Shown piece by piece: positions 21,301 through 33,205 of a DNA stretch of 64,000 nt. Each line of letters opens with the position of its first letter. Within the stretch, counting starts at the first letter, position 1. The notes under the pieces are model-generated. The model saw only the letters and a list, made by a program, of their open reading frames with translations, did not search any database and was not told where the DNA came from. The position numbers were made by a program, and so were the translations under genes. The DNA is taken from NCBI GenBank assembly GCA_039090855.1, contig CM077034.1:228434701-228498700 (forward strand), in the 5' to 3' direction. The DNA comes from Macrothele yani. Taxonomy: Eukaryota; Arthropoda; Arachnida; Araneae; Macrothelidae.

Positions 21301-24230
21301 TTGTAGTAGTTTCTCCTTGCCATTTGTGAGATTCTTCAGATTTATAGAATTCCACTTTTTATTTTTTGGCATCATTTGGGCCGTCTCGAGATGGATGCAA
21401 AACTGAAGAGAAACTTGTGTGTGGGGGAAGTCATTTCCATCTGGGTATAATAGTATTTCATCTTTCAAAATTTTCAAAAATGGAACTGTAGACTTGTATT
21501 AGTTTCTCCGAGCAATATGTAAAATCCTTCCGCGGATTTATAGAATTCCACTTTTTTTTTTTTTGTCATCATTTGGGCTGTCTCAAGATTGATGCAAAAC
21601 TGAAGAGAAACTTGTGGGTGGAGGAAGTCATTTCCATCTGGGTATAATAGCATTTCATGTTTCAAAACTTTCAAAAATGGAACTGTAGACTTGTATTAGT
21701 TTCTCTGAGCGATATGTGAAATCCTTCCGCGGATTTACAGAATTCCACTTTTTATTTTTTGTCATCATTTGGGCCGTTCGAGATTGATGCAAAACTGAAG
21801 AGAAACTTGTGTGTGGGGTGTGTGATTTCCATCTGGGTATAATAGTATTTCATCTTTCAAAATTTTCAAAAATGGAACTGTAGATTTGTAGTAGTTTCTC
21901 CGAGCCATATGTGAGATTCTTCAGATTTATAGAATTCCACTTTTTATTTTTTGTCATCATTTGTGCCGTCTCAAGATTGATGCAAAACTGAAGAGAAACT
22001 TGTGTGTGGGGGTGTCATATCCATCTGGGTATAATAGTATTTCATCTTTCAAAATTTTCAAAAATGGAACTGTAGATTTGTAGTAGTTTCTCAGAGTCAT
22101 TTGTGAGATTCTTCCGCGGATTTATAGAATTCCACTTTTTATTTTTTGTTATCATTTGGGCCATCTCAAGATTGATGCAAAACTGAAGAGAAACTTGTGT
22201 GTGGGGGAGTCATTTCCATCTGGGTATAATAGTATTTCATCTTTCAAAATTTTCAAAAATGGAACTGTAGATTTGTAGAAGTTTCTCCAAGCCATATGTG
22301 AGATTCTTCAGATTTATAGAATTCCACTTTTTATTTTTTGTCATCATTTGGGCCGTCTCAAGATTGATGCAAAACTGAAGAGAAACGTGTGTGTGTGGGG
22401 GTGTCATTTCCATCTGGGTATAATAGTATTTCATCTTTCAAAATTTTCAAAAATGGAACTGTAGATTTGTAGTAGTTTCTCCGAGCCATATGTGAGATTC
22501 TTCAGATTTATAGAATTCCACTTTTTATTTTTTGTCATTTGTGCCGTCTCAAGATTGATGCAAAACTGAAGAGAAACTTGTGTGTGGGGGAGTCATTTCC
22601 ATCTGGGTATAATAGCATTTCATGTTTCAAAACTTTCAAAAATGGAATTTTAGACTTGTATTAGTTTCTCCGAGCGATATGTAAAATCCTTCCGCGGATT
22701 TATAGAATTCCACTTTTTTTTTTTTTTTGTCATCATTTGGGCCGTCTCAAGATTGATGCAAAACTGAAGAGAAACTTGTAGGTGGGGGAAGTCATTTCCA
22801 TCTGGGTATAATAGTATTTCATCTTTCAAAATTTTCAAAAATGGAACGTTAGATCTGTAGTAGTTTCATCGAGCCATATGTGATATTCTTCAGATTTATA
22901 GAATTCCACTTTTTATTTTTGTCATCATTTGGGCCGTCTCAAGATTGATGCAAAACTGAAGAGAAACTTGTGTGTGTGTGTGTGTGTGGGGGGTGTCATT
23001 TCCATCTGGGTATAATAGTATTTCATCTTTCAAAATTTTCAAAAATGGAACTGTAGATTTGTAGTAGTTTCTCCGAGCCATATGTGAGATTCTTCAGATT
23101 TATAGAATTCCACTTTTTATTTTTTGTCATCATTTGGGCCGTCTCAAGATTGATGCAAAGCTGAAGAGAAACTTGTGTGTGGGGGGTGTCATTTCCATCC
23201 GGGTATAATAGTATTTCATCTTTCAAAATTTTCAAAAATGGAACTGTAGATTTGTAGTAGTTTCTCCTTGCCATTTGTGAGATTCTTCAGATTTATAGAA
23301 TTCCACTTTTTATTTTTTGTCATCATTTGGGTCGTCTCGAGATGGATGCAAAACTGAAAAGAAACTTGTGTGGGAGGGAAGTCATTTCCATCTGGGTATT
23401 ATAGTATTTCATCTTTCAAAATTTTCAAAAATGGAACTGTAGATTTGTAGTAGTTTCTCCTTGCCATTTGTGAGATTCTTCAGATTTATAGAATTCCACT
23501 TTTTATTTTTTGTCATCATTTGGGTCGTCTCGAGATGGATGCAAAACTGAAAAGAAACTTGTGTGGGAGGGAAGTCATTTCCATCTGGGTATTATAGTAT
23601 TTCATCTTTCAAAATTTTCAAAAATGGAACTGTAGATTTGTAGTAGTTTCTCCGAGCCATATGTGAGATTCTTCAGATTTATAGAATTCCGCTTTTTATT
23701 TTTTGTCATCATTTGGGCCGTCTCGAGATGGATGCAAAACTGAAGAGAAACTTGTGTGGGAGGGAAGTCATTTCCATCTGGGTGTTATAGTATTTCATCT
23801 TTCAAAATTTTCAAAAATGGAACTGTAGATTTGTAGTAGTTTCTCCGAGCCATAAGTGAGATTCTTCAGATTTATAGAATTCCACTTTTTATTTTTTGTC
23901 ATCATTTGGGCCGTCTCGAGATGGATGCAAAACTGAAGAGAAACTTGTGTGGGGCGAGAGTCATTTCCATCTGGGTATAATAGTATTTCATCTTTCAAAA
24001 TTTTCAAAAATGGAACGTTAGATCTGTAGTAGTTTCATCGAGCCATATGTGATATTCTTCAGATTTATAGAATTCCACTTTTTATTTTTTGTCATCATTT
24101 GGGCCGTCTCAAGATTGATGCAAAACTGAAGAGAAACTTGTGTGTGTGTGTGTGTGTGGGGGGGGGGAGTCATTTCCATCTGAGTATAATAGCATTTCAT
24201 CTTTCAAAACTTTCAAAAATGGAACTGTTA
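18391..24230. repeat. Satellite array, ~192-bp unit, about 30 copies
   Basis: The unit runs TGTAGATTTGTAGTAGTTTC, GAGATTCTTC, ATAGAATTCCACTTTTTATT, GTCATCATTTGGGCCGTCTC, GAAGAGAAACTTGTG and TCATTTCCATCTGGGTATAA. One subclass has CCTTCCGCGGATT and GCGATATGTAAAAT, another CTTCAGATTT, and the two are interspersed. Units also differ in length of the G and GT runs. Open frames of 60-90 codons on the minus strand come from the repeat and are not genes. The unit resembles the left end of the nested element at 33206. Confidence 0.97.
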
Positions 24231-25470
24231 AATGGAGTCAAGATTTCCCTAGTAATCCTAATTTCTTTTTGTTTTTTATGTCCAGCATTGTTGTTGAATA
24301 TCATTTAATAATGACAACTGGTCACTGTTTCTCCCTTAATACTATACTCCGATTCAACCTAAGAATGTACCAGTAAGTAGGGTGCGAAACAACTACCTCC
24401 GCTACGAAAAGTAGTCCCTAGAGTTTTGAGCGAAAACCAGTAGAATTATTGCTCAAAATCCATTTTTGTTTGCTCAGCAGTTTATCGAACGAAATTGCCA
24501 TCTAAAAAAGTTCCAGAAGTTAGTGCGCTTTTGGAAATAAATTTGTTATGAGAAGTTGCTGAATCAAGAGCTTCATACTTTCGGCTGTTTCTGCCCACTT
24601 GGGATACAACTCGGAACGGGGGGGTGGAAGACCTCCCAATATTAACAACACAGAGACAATAAATTGACAATGGGGGAAATTTGAAAGGTTGGTTACTTAA
24701 CAGGCAGTAGGGGAAGCAGTTCTGCCTCCACCAGACCCCCACACACACACACACACTCACAATCCCCACGCTTGTGAGATGTGTGTGTGTGTGTGTGGGG
24801 GGGGATCACAAAGAAAACAGTTGAAGAGCATGGATACCGTTCTTGCGTTCCACGATGAGTCATGATAAGGCTCTCCTGCCATTACCAACAGTACACTTTT
24901 AACAAACAAGCTGATGCCAGTGGATCAAGAAATAATTAAAAGTTTGAAAGCATTTTAAGAGAAAAATTATACTTTAGGAAGTTCTGATTCATTTAAAAAA
25001 AAAAAAAAAAAAGAAACAAGAGTTGTTGATGTTAGAATGACATGTGATGTGCCAAGCTGTGCTTAGAGGACTGTTTCAAAAGAAGCAGCTCAAAACTGAT
25101 GGAAACATGCTGGTTTTTGCAAGTCTTTGCAGGCTGAACAACCAAGGTAAGAGTTGTCAAGTCAAGTGCTCCAGTTTGCCCAGAGTTGCTCCGGTATTGA
25201 TATTCTGCTCTGGTCACTCCGAAAGATTTGTTGTTAAAACTCCTAATAAAATGTAGGCCTATTTGTCATCTGGGTGTAGCTTGGAATTTCGGGTCTTTGT
25301 AATCTTCAAGTTTTGTGTAGGAATTTGAGAATTTTCAAAGGGATATGAAGTCATTTCTGAAAGTGATATGAAGTGGTAATTAATTAAAAATGCCTTTCCT
25401 AGATTCAAAACCGTTGTGCATGCTGAAAGGAAGGCTACTTCTATCATTTTGGCAGCTATATTTATACCAA
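24231..25470. other. Intron sequence between arrays
   Basis: No gene recognised. It holds (CA)n at about 24739-24755 and (TG)n at 24780-24798 in near-inverted arrangement, and an A run at about 24994-25012. Short open frames here have no recognisable motifs. Confidence 0.55.
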
Positions 25471-26740
25471 GTAATTTCGTTATCTAAGTCAGAGAGTAAT
25501 TTCGTTAGCTAAGTCAGAGAGTAATTTCGTTAGCTAAGTCGGAGAGTAATTTCGTTAGCTAAGTCAGAGAGTAATTTCGTTAGCTAAGTCAGAGTAATTT
25601 CATTAGCTAAGTGAAAGAGTAATTTCATTAGCAAAGAGTAATTTCCTTAGCTAAGCCAAAGAGTAATTTCGTTAGCTAAGCCAAAGAGTAATTTCGTTAG
25701 CTAAGTCAAAGAGTAATTTTGTTAGCTAAGTCAAAGAGTAATTTTGTTAGCTAAGTCAAAGAGTAATTTTGTTAGCTAAGTCAAAGAGTAATTTCGTTAG
25801 CTAAGGCAAAGAGTAATTTCATTAGCTAAGTCAAAGAGTAATTTCATTAGCAAAGAGTAATTTCGTTTGCTAAGTCAGAGTAATTTCATTAGCTAAGTGA
25901 AAGAGTAATTTCATTAGCAAAGAGTAATTTCATTTGCTAAGTCAGAGTAATTTCATTAGCTAAGTGAAAGAGTAATTTCATTAGCAAAGAGTAATTTCCT
26001 TCGCTAAGCCAAAGAGTAATTTTGTTAGCTAAGTCAAAGAGTAATTTTGTTAGCTAAGTCAAAGAGTAATTTTGTTAGCTAAGTCAAAGAGTAATTTTGT
26101 TAGCTAAGTCAAAGAGTAATTTTGTTAGCTAAGTCAAAGAGTAATTTCGTTAGCTAAGGCAAAGAGTAACTTCATTAGCTAAGTGAAAGAGTAATTTCAT
26201 TAGCAAAGAGTAATTTCGTTTGCTAAGTCAGAGTAATTTCATTTGCTAAGTCAGAGTAATTTCATTTGCTAAGTCAGAGTAATTTCGTTAGCTAAGTCAA
26301 AGAGTAATTTCATTAGCTAACTCGAGTAATTTCGTTTGCTAAGTCAAAGAGTAATTTTGTTAGCTAAGTCAAAGAGTAATTTTGCTTGCTAAGTCAGAGT
26401 AATTTCATTAGCTAAGTCAAAGAGTAATTTCGTTTGCTAAGTCAAAGAGTAATTTCGTTTGCTAAGTCAAAGAGTAATTTCGTTTGCTAAGTCAAAGAGT
26501 AATTTCGTTTGCTAAGTCAAAGAGTAATTTCGTTTGCTAAGTCAAAGAGTAATTTCGTTTGCTAAGTCAAAGAGTAATTTCGTTTGCTAAGTCAAAGAGT
26601 AATTTCGTTTGCTAAGTCAAAGAGTAATTTCGTTAGCTAAGTCAAAGAGTAATTTCGTTAGCTAAGTCAAAGAGTAATTTCGGTAGCTAAGTCAAAAAGT
26701 AATCTCGTTAGCTAAGTTTCGTTAGCTAGTCAAAGAGCTA
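25471..26740. repeat. 25-bp minisatellite, about 50 units
   Basis: The unit is GAGTAATTTCGTTAGCTAAG plus TCAAA, with variants TTTCATTAG, TTTGTTAG and CGTTTGCTAAG. Runs of one variant are clustered, as expected from local unequal exchange. Some units are shortened to GAGTAATTTCATTAGCAAA. Confidence 0.97.
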
Positions 26741-26965
26741 ATTGCAGAATTGACAAAAATCACTGTAGAACGTCATAGTGGAAGGACTTAATATAAAAAC
26801 AAGGTGCCCTTTCATTGACATTACATAACTTATATACAGTATAATATATAAATAGGCATTATTTATATATGCATTACTGAGATCAGGGTTCTGGGTTGTT
26901 TTTGCTTCATCTCACAATCACCCCTGAAAATGACAAATCTTGGTGTAGATATGATAAAATTTTTG

Positions 26966-27180
26966 TTACACTCGCGGACAATAAAATTTGCGCACCAAGA
27001 AGGAAGCATTGGATTGAACCGAAATTTTATGGACGTAATGATACAGATGAATGATACACATGGCAAAAACAGAGCTGCAGGACAATTAGAGACTATCTGT
27101 GGCACACAATCCAGTCATCTACAATAGCGCGTCATACAGCCTCGCGCGGCGATGCATGCTGCAATATGATAAAAAAAAAT
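26966..27180. mobile_element. Tc1-like end fragment
   Basis: A Tc1-type end, CACTCGCGGACAATAAAATT, lies near 26971, followed by GCACCAAGAAGGAAGC as in other Tc1 elements of this window. It breaks off at the small palindrome at 27178-27224. No transposase motif is seen in it. Confidence 0.5.
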
Positions 27181-27224
27181 TGCACACCAAGTTTTTAAAG
27201 AAACTTGGTGTACAATTTTTTTTT

Positions 27225-28130
27225 TCAAATCTGTTTTATCTAAATAGGGCACTGGGCTAAAACCCATGTTAACTGGACAGTGGAACAATGGGACAGTGTG
27301 ATTTGGAGTGATAAAACCAAAAACTCTGTTTGGTAGTGACAGCATAAAATACGTAAGGAGAATAATCGGAGAAGATTTGCATCCTGATTGCGTTACATGT
27401 ACCGTGAAACACCCAGTTAGTGTTATGATGTGGGGTTGTATGTCATCAAAAGGTGTGGGAAGAATTTGCGTGATTAATGGGAATATAAATGGCCAAAAAT
27501 ACATTAATGAAATACTTGAGCCCAAACTGAAGCCTTCCGCACGTGATCTTTTCCAAGATAATGAAGCATTTATATTTCAACAGGATTCAGCTTGATGTCA
27601 TGTTGCTGCTGTGTGCAAAAAGTGGTTTCAAGATAATCATATTCCACTGCTGGAATGGCTTGGGAATAGCCCAGACCTTAACCCCATCGAAAATCTATGG
27701 AGCCGACTAAAGAAACTTGTTAGTCAGAAGCAACCCAGCAAATAAAACCCAATTAATAGAAGCAATAGTTCAATTTTGGTTTCACATTATAACAGCTGCA
27801 GAACTAAAAAACTTGGTTCACTCCATGGGAAAGCGTTATAAGGCCGTAATTAACACTAAAGGTTGCCCAACTAAGTATTAACAGACATGGTGAGAATTTT
27901 TGTATATCTCATTTTTTTCTATGTGTTTCACTTTTTTCTTTATAACTGCTGTTCTAATACAAAATCCTTCATGAAAGTTATTGCATTACATTCTTGATGA
28001 AATTATCTTTCCATTGATATTTAATTTTATGCTATTACTCAAAAAAAAAAAAAAAAAGCGGTGTTATGAGCCATCAAACCTCAAAAATACACTATTTCCA
28101 AAAGGTTTCCACAATTTTGGCCACTACTGT
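27225..28130 (+). pseudogene. Tc1-like transposase relic with right end
   Basis: The coding trace starts near 27290 with a WDSVIWSDKTK-like first-Asp block. It continues HPVSVMMWGCMSSKGVGRIC, NGQKYINEIL, FIFQQDSA (second Asp, then a TGA in place of a codon) and [17 protein letters not shown] (Glu). The frame fails after about 27740. A right end, CCACAATTTTGGCCACTACTG, occurs at about 28109-28129 followed by TA; the left end is missing. It is a different family from elements A-D. Confidence 0.8.
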
Positions 28131-28138
28131 ATGTGATC

Positions 28139-28142
28139 TATG

Positions 28143-28179
<37 letters not shown>
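28139..28179. repeat. (TA)n microsatellite
   Basis: About 20 TA units lie directly after the Tc1-like right end. Confidence 0.95.
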
Positions 28180-28180
<1 letters not shown>

Positions 28181-28292
28181 TAAAGAGCAAAGCTGAAAAC
28201 ATAAGAAAAACTTTAGAATTTAAAACTTAAGTTGCAAAAAAACCTGAAGATCAAAACGTGCAACGCAGCAGTTATGAAAATTCAGAATTCAC

Positions 28293-31200
28293 ATTCTATT
28301 AAGAAGAGACTAAAGCAAAAAAAAAAAAAAAAAAAAATTTTTTTGACTCATACCAAGTACAACATAGAAAAGGTTATGTATTGACCGGTGTGAGTAAAAA
28401 GAAAAACTGAATGTAGAAAGTGTCGAGAATACTGAGCCTTGGCTTTATCAAGGACCAGCAAAAACTCTGCATTTTCTCACTTCCACAAAGACCTATTTGG
28501 AAATGGGTTTCTGCAAAGTCATAGATGCAAGTAATAAGCCCACCAAAAAAAATGTTTTTGACTCATACCAAGTACAACATAGAAAAGGGTTTTGTATTGA
28601 CCGGTGTGAGTAAAAAGAGAAAAAAATAGAACAACTGAATGTAAAAAGTGTCGAGAATACTGAGCCTTGGCTTTATCAAGGACCAGCAAAAACTCTGCAT
28701 TTTCTCACTTCCACAAAGACCTATTTGGAAATGGGTTTCTGCAAAGTCATAGATGCAAGTAATAAGCCCACCAAAAAAAATTTTTTTTTGACTCATATAA
28801 GCCCACCAAAAAAAAAAAATTTTTTTGACTCATACCAAGTACAACATAGAAAAGGGTTTTGTATTGACCGGTGTGAGTAAAAAGAAAAACTGAATGTAGA
28901 AAGTGTCGAGAATACTGAGCCTTGGCTTTATCAAGGACCAGCAAAAACTCTGCATTTTCTCACTTCCACAAAGACCTATTTGGAAATGGGTTTCTGCAAA
29001 GTCATAGATGCAAGTAATAAGCCCACCAAAAAAAAATTTTTTTTTTGACTCATATAAGCCCACCAAAAAAAAAATTTTTTTGACTCATACCAAGTACAAC
29101 ATAGAAAAGGGTTTTGTATTGACCGGTGTGAGTAAAAAGAAAAACTGAATGTAGAAAGTGTCGAGAATACTGAGCCTTGGCTTTATCAAGGACCAGCAAA
29201 AACTCTGCATTTTCTCACTTCCACTAAGACCTATTTGGAAATGGGTTTCTGCAAAGTCATAGATGCAAGTAATAAGCCCACCAAAAAAAAATTTTTTTTG
29301 ACTCATACCAAGTACAACATAGAAGAGGGTTTTGTATTGACCGGTGTGAGTAAAAAGAAAAACTGAATGTAGAAAGTGTCAAGAATACTGAGCCTTGGCT
29401 TTATCAAGGACCAGCAAAAACTCTGCATTTTCTCACTTCCACAAAGACCTATTTGGAAATGGGTTTCTGCAAAGTCATAGATGCAAGTAATAAGCCCACC
29501 AAAAAAAAAAAAAATTTTTTTTTTTTGACTCATACCAAGTACAACATAGAAAAGGTTATGTATTGACCGGTGTGAGTAAAAGAAAAACTGAATGTAGAAA
29601 GTGTCGAGAATACTGAGCCTTGGCTTTATCAAGGACCAGCAAAAACTCTGCATTTTCTCACTTCCATAAAGACCTATTTGGAAATGGGTTTCTGCAAAGT
29701 CATAGATGCAAGTAATAAGCCCACCAAAAAAAACAAAATTTTTTTTAAATATATATATAAATGTCATGACCTCCGCAGAGTTGCATGACCAAGCTTTAGT
29801 TAACAATTTGGTTTGCATCCATAACTTTCCTGGCCCGACCCATGCTCTTTATCTGTTACTAATAAACAGAAAGAAGATGATTATAGAAAACTCAAGTTGT
29901 AAGAGTGACATAATGAATCAGAAATAATGTTCAGCAATAACAAATTGCCAAGTTCGCCTGAGAGAGAATTTAAACCTGAATAGCAATACAAAAGTATTAC
30001 AAATTGTTAACATTGCAATAAAAAAGGAAATATTAATTTTTATCTAAAGCACAGATTCTTGAAAGAAAACTGGATTATAAAAACCCCCTACTCCACAACT
30101 TCTGACAACACAAAAACGAGAATAAAATAAAGACAATAATAAACTAAAGAAATGCTTTGTGAAGGTAATGTGACATAAACAATTAGTTGCAATATGTACA
30201 AAGTATTTCAGAAGTGCTTTAAGTGCATAATTAAGTAGTTATTAAGACCTTAACTACATTGAAAACACAGCGCACACTACGAGAACAATGAAACGGCCGG
30301 CTGCTTGGCCTTAGTTCCCTAAAAAACGCACATGTTTCCTCAAGAGTGGAAGAAGTTAAGTTGCATAAGAAGTAAGCTCTCTTCGTTGTCTTTGGGTTTT
30401 AGGTTTTCCAGGTTCAATATTTGAACTTCTTGAACATTTTTTCTTTTTTTTGCTTTAAGCATTTAGACACTAGGAAGTCTATTAACTTTTTTGCGGATTT
30501 TAACTCTTTCTTTTCTTGGTATCTTTGCGCGTTTTTAGGGAACTAAGGCCAAGCAGCCGGCCGTTTCATTGTTCTTGTAGTGTGCGCTGTGTTTTCAATG
30601 TAGTTAAGGTCTTAATAACTACTTAATTATGCACTTAAAGCACTTCTGAAATACTTTGTACATATTGCAACTAATTGTTTATGTCATATAACCTTCACAA
30701 AGCGTTTCTTTAGTTAATTATTGTCTTTATTTTATTCTCGTTTTTGTGTTGTCAGAAGTTGTGGAGTAGGGGGTTTTTATAATCCAGTTTTCTTTCAAGA
30801 ATCTGTGCTTTAGATAAAAATTAATATTTCCTTTTTTATTGCAATGTTAAGAATTTGTAATACTTTTGTATTGCTATTCAGGTTTAAATTCTCTCTCAGG
30901 CGAACTTGGCAATTTGTTATTGCTGAACATTATTTCTGATTCATTATGTCACTCTTACAACTTGAGTTTTCTATAATCATCTTCTTTCTGTTTATTAGTA
31001 ACAGATAAAGAGCATGGGTCGGGCCAGGAAAGTTATGGATGCAAGCTAAATTGTTAACTAAAGCTTGGTGATACAACTCTGAGGAGGTTATGACATATAT
31101 ATATTTAAATTTTTTTTTTTTTTTTTTTGGTGGGCTTATTACTTGCATCTATGACTTTGCAGAAACCCATTTCCAAATAGGTCTTTGTGGAAGTGCGAAA

Positions 31201-31375
31201 ATGCAGAGTTTTTGCTGGTCCTTGTTAAAGCCAAGGCTCAGTATTCTCGACACTTTCTACATTCAGTTGTTCTATTTTTTTCTTTTTACTCACACCAGTC
31301 AATACATAACCTTTTCTATGTTGTACTTGGTATGAGTCAAAAATTTTTTTTGCTTCAGTCTCTTCTTAATAGAAT
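28293..31375. mobile_element. 3.1-kb foldback element
   Basis: The outer ends ATTCTATTAAGAAGAGACT (28293) and its complement (31375) match. Long inner arms also pair: about 29730-30330 with 30528-31135, including the CGGCCGGCTGCTTGGCC stretch, around a 197-bp centre. The left arm holds six full tandem copies of a 190-265 bp block (GACTCATACCAAGTACAACA through AATAAGCCCACC), while the right arm holds one. No transposase is recognised. The right end is 123 bp from the exon at 31499. Confidence 0.9.
28340..29735. repeat. Tandem block inside foldback left arm, six copies
   Basis: Blocks start with GACTCATACCAAG near 28344, 28559, 28819, 29083, 29299 and 29526. They end with AAGCCCACC and an A run flanked by T runs. 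Two short partial blocks (GACTCATATAAGCCCACC) lie at about 28789 and 29046. Minus-strand open frames of 65-170 codons here are repeat artefacts. Confidence 0.93.
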
Positions 31376-31412
31376 ATATATATGTATATATATATATGTG
31401 TGTGTGTGTGGT
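31375..31412. repeat. TA/TG microsatellite
   Basis: A TATATATG and then TGTGTGTG run starts at the right end of the foldback. Confidence 0.9.
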
Positions 31413-31498
31413 TGTAACTCTAAAATGTTACTAATGAGAATTTTTTTCCCTCTGTGCTGATTATTAATATTAAATAAATCTTTATTTCCTTTCCTTAG

Positions 31499-31565
31499 AC
31501 ATTCCGTCGCCTTTTGCTAGCTAAGTGCCAAGACGAGTTTGAAAATAGAAGAAAAGCTAGCGAAG
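31499..31565 (+). CDS. EIF4G2: EIF4G2 short exon, MIF4G
   Basis: The acceptor TTTCCTTAG ends at 31498 and the donor GTAAGT begins at 31566. The exon has 22 codons plus one base and encodes TFRRLLLAKCQDEFENRR then KASE. The FRRLL..K.QDEFENR block is diagnostic for eIF4G2 and related eIF4G proteins. The exon begins 124 bp after a 3.1-kb foldback element. Confidence 0.93.
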
Positions 31566-31869
31566 GTAAGTGAATCCATGCGGAATTCTTTGATTGCTTG
31601 TGTCAGTTTTCATTCCTGCAAATCTTCATACCCACTCATTCTCTCCTCTCTGTTCCTCTTTTCTTGGATTTACGGGCTAGTGGTGGATTGCTGATGGCAA
31701 ACTTATATCTGAGTGAGCAATGTTGGCTGTCTGTAGATTTGGAGAAAGTTTATGATTAAGTGGTAAGGTGCTTCTGTGGAAGGTTTTGATGGTATGCATC
31801 TTTCTTGACAGTAGTAATGTAAATCCCAATTGAAAAATTTGGATGTAATGAAAATGGGTAATGGAAGTA
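31566..31869 (+). other. EIF4G2: Intron start, nothing recognised
   Basis: Intron sequence after the 31565 donor. No repeat or coding signal is seen before the Tigger end at 31870. Confidence 0.6.
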
Positions 31870-33205
31870 CAGTCAAAACCGTTTATAAAGGAAGTTGAAG
31901 GGGGTTAAGGAAAAGTTTGTTATACGCAAACTTCGTTTTATCCGATTTTGCCCTAAATGTATCGGCAAACGAGCAAAAGTTATGTAAAAAGCACATACAG
32001 TATACTACTATAGTACATATGTATTAGAAAGCAGAAGTACAATAATTGAAACATTTACCTTTAATTTTTTATTCAAACTTCTGGAAGTAACTATCTAGAG
32101 TTGCCTGTTTTTTGGGATTGAACAATTGCTGTAGACAGCTGTTTTTCTATTTGATCCAACAATGCTGAACAAAACAGATTTTTTGACGCAAAGAAAAAAA
32201 GCACGCAAATTATCAAGACTTTCAATTGCCACCGCATTTGAAATTTTTTTCATCTTCTGCATATTCTTCCTCCTCATCAGTGGACACGTCATACTGAGAG
32301 TTCAACTCGCCATCAACGATGTCCTGATCTGGATTTTGAGATTCCGTTGAGACGTCATCGTCAACCAGCAGATAATCTGGAAAAGATAAATCCCATGAAA
32401 TGAGCCCTTTTGCACTCGGGCGATTCCATGTTTCGTCTTTAGTAGTAACCACTGTGTCTTCATTTACTACTGAAATACCAAAACCAACATGTTTCTAACA
32501 ATTTTTTATGGTTACATCAGTTACGGTAGTCCAAGCATTAGATAGCATATCACATGCCATTCGAACATCGATGACAGTTGGTTGCCTCTTTTCTACGTTA
32601 ATAAGAATTTTTTGCGGTAATGAGGTTTTAGGTTTTTTATAACACCCTGATCCATGGCATTCTGTAAAGAGTCATCCACGCTTTCTTATTAGCTCTGTAA
32701 CTTACTGGTAATTTTTCACCTTTCTTAAAGCATCCGAGATTTTTTGATTTCCCGATTACGAAAAGTTCCCTTTTATCTGATCCATCCATATTTGCGCACA
32801 GCAATACAGTTAAACGGAGTTTTGAGTTTTTCCCACCAGAACATTTTTCATCTTTGAAAGCTAAGGTTTTTTCTGGCAATAACTGATAAAAAAAACACCA
32901 GTTTCATCAGCATTGTAAACATCGCAAGCTTCATACTGTGAAATTAAGGTTTCACTTGATTCCAGCCACTTTTGGGTTGTTTCATCATCCACAGAAGCAC
33001 TCTCTCCGCAAATTTACTTATATATGATTCCATGACGCTCTTTAAATCTTTGAAGTTAACCATTGCTTGGCTGAAAATCAGGTTTACCTAGAAGTCGGGC
33101 GAAATCTAATGCTTTTTCCTTCAGCAAAGGGGCAGAGACTGCAACATTTTCGCTTCTCACTTCTTGGAACCACTTTAACAGCACTGCTTCCACGTCTGTA
33201 TAAAG

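Noticed and set aside
18391..24230. Many 60-95 codon minus-strand frames starting MARRNYYKS
   Set aside because: They repeat with the 192-bp satellite unit and differ by satellite variants, not by codon-aware changes.
24239..24373. Possible exon after TTTATGTCCAG at about 24285
   Set aside because: No eIF4G2-like peptide results, and exons 18081 and 31499 already join in frame without it.
25471..26740. Regular 25-bp repeats resembling a CRISPR array
   Set aside because: Units are directly tandem with no spacers, and the DNA is eukaryotic.
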